48,974 nt of DNA from Bdellovibrio sp. ZAP7 (GTDB lineage Bacteria; Bdellovibrionota; FAC87; UBA2466): assembly GCA_945878405.1 (NCBI GenBank), contig CAMCTJ010000014.1, forward strand, positions 1 through 48,974. Reading direction: 5' to 3'. Shown piece after piece: positions 45,701 to 48,974 of the stretch. The notes beneath the pieces are model-generated. The model ran no database searches, had not been told where the DNA came from, and was given only the letters and a program-made list of their open reading frames with translations. Made by a program: the position numbers and the translations under genes. How positions within the stretch are numbered: the first letter of the stretch is position 1; every line of letters starts with the position of its first letter.

Positions 45701-48700
45701 CTAGCTTAGATCGCACAAATTACGACTCTCTTCTCTTGAGTTGGAGCGCTCAAAATGTAAAAACTGGGGTCACCTTCAGTGCCGGCACCGCAAAATATTC
45801 CGCCACTGCAGCAGTCACCGCCGCTCGCTCCACACTCACCACTGCCACAGGCTCCGGCGGCAAAGGCTGGACCATCACCGACGGTGGAAGCCAAGTGGTT
45901 GCGCCGGATGCTCCCACCGCCGTCACTGGCACTACGGGTAACACCCAAGTTTCACTCTCCTGGACCGCGCCTTCTGAGACTGGTGGTGCTTCGATTACGG
46001 ATTACGTCGTTCAGTACAAGCTTTCGAGCAGCGGGACTTGGAGTACGTTTACTGACGGCACGTCGATAAATACCACAGCCACAGTCACAGAGCTTACGAA
46101 TGGCAGTGCGTATGATTTCCAAGTAGCAGCAGTGAACAGTGCGGGAACGGGAGGCTATGCTCAAGCAAGTTCCAGTGTGACTCCTGTTACGACTCCGGGA
46201 GCACCGACCTCTATTGCTGGTACCTCCGGCAACACGCAAGTTCTTCTTTCATGGACAGCTCCCGCAAGTAACGGTGGAGCACTCATCACCGACTACGCCA
46301 TTGAGTACAGCAGCAATGGCGGAAGCACATGGGTGCCTTTTACCGATGGAGAGAGTGCAACTGCATCTGCAGTGGTCGCAGGCCTTGCCAATGGCACCGA
46401 GTACGTTTTCCAAGTGGCTGCTATCAATGCAGCGGGGACGGGAAGCTTTAGCACGGCTTCACTGGGAGTGACTCCTTACACGACACCTGATGCTCCCACC
46501 AGTGTCACTGGTACTGCGGGTGACTCTCAAGTTTCACTGACGTGGACTGCACCCTCAAGTAATGGCGGAAGTGCAATCACCGATTATATTGTTCAGTTTT
46601 CTTCTGATGGAACGAACTTCACGACTTTCGGCGATGGTACCTCGACAAGTACGAGTGCGACGGTCACAGGCCTTGCGAATGGCACAGCTTACGTATTCCA
46701 AGTCGCTGCAGTGAACGCTGCTGGGAACGGCAGCTACGCGAAAACTAGTTCGAGCGTGACGCCGATAACCACTCCTGGCGCTCCGACAGGTGTTAGTGGC
46801 ACCGCAGACAATGCGCAAGTTTCGCTCACGTGGACTGCGCCAGCTAGCAATGACGCCGCTTCGATTACGGATTACGTGATCCAGTTTAAGCTCTCATCTG
46901 CCAGCGCTTGGAGCAACTTTAATGACGGCACTTCTACCAATACGACAGCCACAGTCACAGGCCTTACGAATGGCTCCGCTTATAATTTCCAAGTGGCAGC
47001 AGTGAATAGTGCCGGAAATAGCAGCTATGCCCAAACAAGTTCCAGCGTAACGCCGAGAACCACCCCAGGCGCTCCGACAGGCGTCAGCGGCACTTCCGGC
47101 AACATGCAAGTTTCACTTTCTTGGACTGCGCCTTCTGACAACGGTGGAAGTGCCATTACGGATTACGTGGTTCAGTACAAAGCTTCGAGCGCTGGAGAAG
47201 AAGCTTGGGCGACTTTCTCTGATGGTACCTCGACTTCCACGAGTGCTGCCGTCACAGATCTTACGAATGGCACTGCTTACGTGTTTAGAGTATCAGCCGT
47301 AAACGCAGCAGGTCCGGGCGATTACAGTAGTAGCAGCGCAAGTGTCACTCCTGCATTCACTTGCCCCACCAATTACGTCAAAGTTCAAGCCAATGACACT
47401 TTGGGTACGAGCGAATTTTGTGTGGCAAAGTATGAAATGAAAAACAGTGGTGGGAACATTGCAGTGAGTGAAGCTCAAGGCCTGCCTTGGGTGGATATCC
47501 CTAGGGATACATCGAATGGAGTTACGGGCGCAATTGCAAGGTGCCAGGAACTCAGCACTGCTAGCGCAAAATACGACCTCATTTCAAACGCCCAGTGGCA
47601 AGCACTTGCTCGTGAAATTGAAACTGCGCAAAGCTCACCTGGAGTTTATCTCAATTGGTCAAATAACAGCACGTCTGGAAGTAATTACATGAACCGAGGC
47701 CATTCGGATAATTCGCCAGGCAATGCTCTTGCCGCCAGTACCGATAACGACCCCTGCTCAGGCACAGGAAATACGAATTGCGCTACCAGTTCACACGCTG
47801 ATTTTAATCAAAAAAGAACGCATACTTTAAAGTCTGGCGAAATCATTTGGGACTTAGCTGGAAACGTGTACGAGTGGGTAAAGGATAATAACAACGCTTC
47901 TCAAGGGAGTGATAGCTATGTTTCAACTAACTCCTGGAGCTCTGAAGTCAGATTGAAATTTGGCCCCGAGGGTAATTACAGTACAAAAAATAGTGGTGAA
48001 TACGGCGGTCTTGGCTATGGCCGGCTCAACTCTTCTGCGGGCACCGTAGTTCGCGGCGGCGATTGGAACAACGACGCGTGGACCGGGGTGTTCACTGCTG
48101 GTCTGCACGTTGGGCCATCGTTAATTTGGTACGAGGTTGGGTTTCGCTGCGTCCTCTCTCCCACTGCTTCACCGCCCACAGCACTGCTGTCTCAGCCGGG
48201 TAACAATGAAGTCTCACTTTCATGGACTGCCCCGACAAACAACGGAGGGACTTCAATCACGGATCACATCATCCAGTATAAGCTTGCCAGTGCAGACACG
48301 TGGAGCACCTTCGCTGATGGAACTTCTACGAATACCGCTGCCACAGTCACAGGTCTTACGAATGGGACCGCTTACCATTTTCGGGTAGCCGCAGTGAATA
48401 GTTCCGGCACTGGTAGTTATGTGCAGACGAGTTCGAGTGTTACACCCACCACCACGCCCGGCGCTCCCACGAATGTTGCGGGCACTGCTGGCAACACCCA
48501 AGTCTCGCTCTCTTGGACTGCACCAGCTAGTAATGGCGGTGCTTCGATTACGGATTATATTGTTCAGTACAAGCTTTCAACCGACAGCAGTTGGTCGACA
48601 TTCTCAGACGGCACATCTACTAACACCAATGCCACAGTCACAGGGCTTACGAATGGCAGTGCGTATGATTTCCAAGTAGCAGCAGTGAATAGTGCAGGAA

Positions 48701-48974
48701 CCGGAAGTTATGCTCAAACAAGTTCCAGTATAACGCCTCAGCTTTCAGACACTACCCCTCCCGCAGTTACATTGAGCTCTTCATCTTCAAGCTCTACGAA
48801 TTCAGCCATTCCTGTAACAGTGACCTTCACAGAATCTGTGACAGGGTTTGACGCCAGCGATGTCACTGTGACTAATGGAAGTGCGGGGATTGTGAGCGGT
48901 AGCGGAAGTAGCTACAGCTTCACTGTCACACCTGATGCTGACGGCGCCGTCAGTGTGAGTGTTGCAGGAAGTAA
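42757..48974 (+). CDS. Giant mosaic surface lipoprotein, partial at the window edge
   Basis: At least 2072 residues; the frame is open to the last base. The N terminus MKFFSQILFCLALLSACADV is a lipoprotein signal with lipobox LSAC. Domains in order: FN3 domains 1-4 (to about 44025); a PKD-like stretch (YNFTVDWGDGLNN, HTYAAAGTYTVTI); BspA/DUF285 repeats (44290-45740); FN3 5-9 (45904-47350); an FGE-sulfatase / C-type-lectin-like domain (47356-48160); FN3 10-11 (48166-48735); and the start of a Big_12 Ig-like domain (TPPAVTLSSS, then VTVTFTESVTGFDASDVTVT). FN3 units share GNTQVSLSWTAP and LTNGTAYVFQVAAVN. This is a long surface rod carrying binding modules, most likely an adhesin. True length and C terminus lie outside the window. 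Confidence 0.85.
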   Translation, partial: MKFFSQILFCLALLSACADVREPEIGDASPSASTRAVIPGAPTGLTTIPGNEQVDLSWTAPSDTGGSPITDYTIQYSSNSGTSWNDFVDEVSPQTSATVTGLTNGTEYTFQVAAVNAAGAGSFATTDASVVPATIAGAPTGVVGTSGNTQVTLSWTAPGSTGGNAITDYVVQYSSNSGSSWTSFSDGTSTNTTATVTGLINGTAYVFRVAAVNSDGTGNYAQTSSSVTPATTPGTSTSVAGTSGNTQVALTWTAPSSNGGAFISDYVIEVSSNGGGTWISFTDGESAATSAVVTGLVNGTEYIFQVAAVNSAGAGMFSSSSLGITPLATPDPPTGLSAIASDGGASLSWTAPTNNGGSAITDYAYQYSTDGGTTWSAATLTASTSTSKNLTGLANNVPHVFRVAAVNTVGTGNFSESSSMVTPQGAFVSTWKTNNTSTGSSTSTQVKLPLESTGTYNFTVDWGDGLNNTITAWNDANVTHTYAAAGTYTVTINGTITGFRFNNTGDRLKLTDISKWGPLKLGNNGNYFYGASNLTISSTEVLDLTGTTNLAGAFRSCTSLITSPSMANWNTSNVTDMNYMFSGANKFNQDIGNWNTSNVTNMGAMFYLSTVFNQPIGNWNTSNVTSMGWMFQGAAAFDQDIGSWNTANVTDMTYVFASASNFNQNISSWNTSNVTGMNGMFNAASNFNQPIGNWNTNNLTNMSFMFENASIFNQDIGSWNTAKVTTMNRLFNGASAFNQNIGNWNTSNVTVMSQLFSSTPFNQPIGNWNTSKVTAMDYLFSGATAFNQDIGSWNTANVTNMNQMFNSASAFNQNVSNWNTSNVTNMYAMFRGANAFNQEIGNWDVSKVTEMSAMFTSAGNFNQNIGNWNTANVTSAWGMFQWAGAFNQNIGSWNTSKITNFYVMFNGAASFNQPIGSWNTANATRMDMMFLGATAFNQPVGNWNTVNVTNMSRMFEASPFNQDVSLWNVTKVTTMSTMFLSSSLDRTNYDSLLLSWSAQNVKTGVTFSAGTAKYSATAAVTAARSTLTTATGSGGKGWTITDGGSQVVAPDAPTAVTGTTGNTQVSLSWTAPSETGGASITDYVVQYKLSSSGTWSTFTDGTSINTTATVTELTNGSAYDFQVAAVNSAGTGGYAQASSSVTPVTTPGAPTSIAGTSGNTQVLLSWTAPASNGGALITDYAIEYSSNGGSTWVPFTDGESATASAVVAGLANGTEYVFQVAAINAAGTGSFSTASLGVTPYTTPDAPTSVTGTAGDSQVSLTWTAPSSNGGSAITDYIVQFSSDGTNFTTFGDGTSTSTSATVTGLANGTAYVFQVAAVNAAGNGSYAKTSSSVTPITTPGAPTGVSGTADNAQVSLTWTAPASNDAASITDYVIQFKLSSASAWSNFNDGTSTNTTATVTGLTNGSAYNFQVAAVNSAGNSSYAQTSSSVTPRTTPGAPTGVSGTSGNMQVSLSWTAPSDNGGSAITDYVVQYKASSAGEEAWATFSDGTSTSTSAAVTDLTNGTAYVFRVSAVNAAGPGDYSSSSASVTPAFTCPTNYVKVQANDTLGTSEFCVAKYEMKNSGGNIAVSEAQGLPWVDIPRDTSNGVTGAIARCQELSTASAKYDLISNAQWQALAREIETAQSSPGVYLNWSNNSTSGSNYMNRGHSDNSPGNALAASTDNDPCSGTGNTNCATSSHADFNQKRTHTLKSGEIIWDLAGNVYEWVKDNNNASQGSDSYVSTNSWSSEVRLKFGPEGNYSTKNSGEYGGLGYGRLNSSAGTVVRGGDWNNDAWTGVFTAGLHVGPSLIWYEVGFRCVLSPTASPPTALLSQPGNNEVSLSWTAPTNNGGTSITDHIIQYKLASADTWSTFADGTSTNTAATVTGLTNGTAYHFRVAAVNSSGTGSYVQTSSSVTPTTTPGAPTNVAGTAGNTQVSLSWTAPASNGGASITDYIVQYKLSTDSSWSTFSDGTSTNTNATVTGLTNGSAYDFQVAAVNSAGTGSYAQTSSSITPQLSDTTPPAVTLSSSSSSSTNSAIPVTVTFTESVTGFDASDVTVTNGSAGIVSGSGSSYSFTVTPDADGAVSVSVAGS
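44461..45740 (+). repeat. Seventeen BspA-type (DUF285) 25-residue repeats
   Basis: Inside the giant lipoprotein, 17 consecutive units of about 75 bp encode the pattern WNTSNVTxMxxMFxGAxxFNQxIGN. Examples are WNTSNVTDMNYMFSGANKFN followed by QDIGN. Units 8 and 16 lack one residue, and the last is diverged (WNVTKVTTMSTMFLSSSLD). They are the mycoplasma/BspA lipoprotein repeat (PF03382-like), which form leucine-rich-repeat-like solenoids on cell surfaces. Wobble positions differ freely between copies, so the array is old rather than a recent tandem expansion. Confidence 0.9.
46092..46136 (+). repeat. 45-bp exact duplicate inside FN3 domain 5
   Basis: GCTTACGAATGGCAGTGCGT and what follows, through GCAGCAGTGAA, is identical for 45 bp to 48645-48689 in FN3 domain 11. 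The flanking sequence is similar but diverged. It encodes LTNGSAYDFQVAAVN. Exact identity including third positions suggests recent copying or gene conversion between the two FN3 units. Confidence 0.8.
47356..48160 (+). other. FGE-sulfatase / C-type-lectin-like domain with possible DGR-type variable tail
   Basis: About 265 residues inside the giant lipoprotein. It starts at FTCPTNYVKVQANDTLGTSE, with FCVAKYEMKN as the first signature of FGE/SUMF1-like domains. It continues with PWVDIPRDT, RCQEL, YDLISNAQWQALAREIE, and ends with IIWDLAGNVYEWVKD, TVVRGGDWNNDAWTGVF and GFRCV. The tail between RGG and GFRCV has many hydrophobic and aromatic residues where the family often has Asn. Similar tails in DGR target proteins are the variable region. 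No reverse transcriptase or template repeat is visible in this window. Confidence 0.7.
48645..48689 (+). repeat. 45-bp exact duplicate inside FN3 domain 11
   Basis: Second copy of the 45-bp stretch at 46092-46136, in FN3 domain 11, encoding the same LTNGSAYDFQVAAVN strand pair. Downstream the two copies remain alike (AGTGC, GGAAC, TATGCTCAA, AAGTTCCAGT) with scattered changes. Confidence 0.8.

Overview
The window looks like chromosomal DNA from a Gram-negative, flagellated bacterium. It carries outer-membrane lipid transport (Mla) genes, lipoboxes, a sigma-54-linked flagellar cluster with a MotE-type chaperone and the flagellar operon protein Flg_new, and a very large surface lipoprotein. The mix of gene families resembles Bdellovibrionota/Oligoflexia or a related former deltaproteobacterial lineage. 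That placement is inferred from gene content, not from a phylogeny. No rRNA or tRNA genes were seen.

Region 1 (1-6490, plus strand) starts with the tail of a YeiH-like permease, followed by five tightly packed genes. Together they form a nearly complete reductive pyrimidine catabolic route: PreA (uracil to dihydrouracil), dihydropyrimidinase, a beta-ureidopropionase-like nitrilase, a class III aminotransferase (beta-alanine to malonate semialdehyde) and a CoA-acylating MmsA-type dehydrogenase (to acetyl-CoA). The electron-donating PreT subunit is not in the window.

Region 2 (6466-18080, minus strand) reads, in transcription order: trypsin-like lipoprotein, prfC, metH, cardiolipin synthase, an ORF-less group II intron (about 0.8 kb), a thiamine-binding MTH1187-family protein, an exported protein built from 18-residue Cys repeats, an exported M20 amidohydrolase and a glycosyltransferase. 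Spacing is very tight except around the intron.

Region 3 (18093-28371) begins with a 450-bp structured intergenic stretch containing a six-codon leader ORF. It continues with a GAF/HD-GYP protein and a sigma-54 activator whose receiver domain has Gly in place of the phosphoacceptor Asp, preceded by a good sigma-70-type promoter. A minus-strand lipoprotein-mlaE-mlaF-mlaD operon follows, then a plus-strand TPR protein and a second, receiver-less sigma-54 activator.

Region 4 (28444-39463, plus strand) is one flagellar operon: flgB-flgC-fliE-fliF-fliG-fliH-fliI-fliJ-motE-fliK-flgD-flg_new-flgE. A GG-N10-GC sigma-54 promoter lies just upstream of flgB, and flgE has its own long hairpin leader and a terminator. 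The two activators next door are the obvious candidates to drive it.

Region 5 (39551-48974) holds a small cupredoxin and, on the minus strand, a 493-residue exported protein of unknown function, an SCP2-like protein and hypoxanthine phosphoribosyltransferase. The last 6.2 kb is an open reading frame running off the window edge. It encodes a mosaic lipoprotein of at least 2072 residues: 11 fibronectin type III domains, 17 BspA-type repeats, and an internal FGE/C-type-lectin-like domain whose tail resembles the variable region of diversity-generating retroelement targets. The group II intron, the Cys-repeat protein, the pseudo-receiver activator with its sigma-54 circuit, and the possible diversified lectin domain are the most notable observations.
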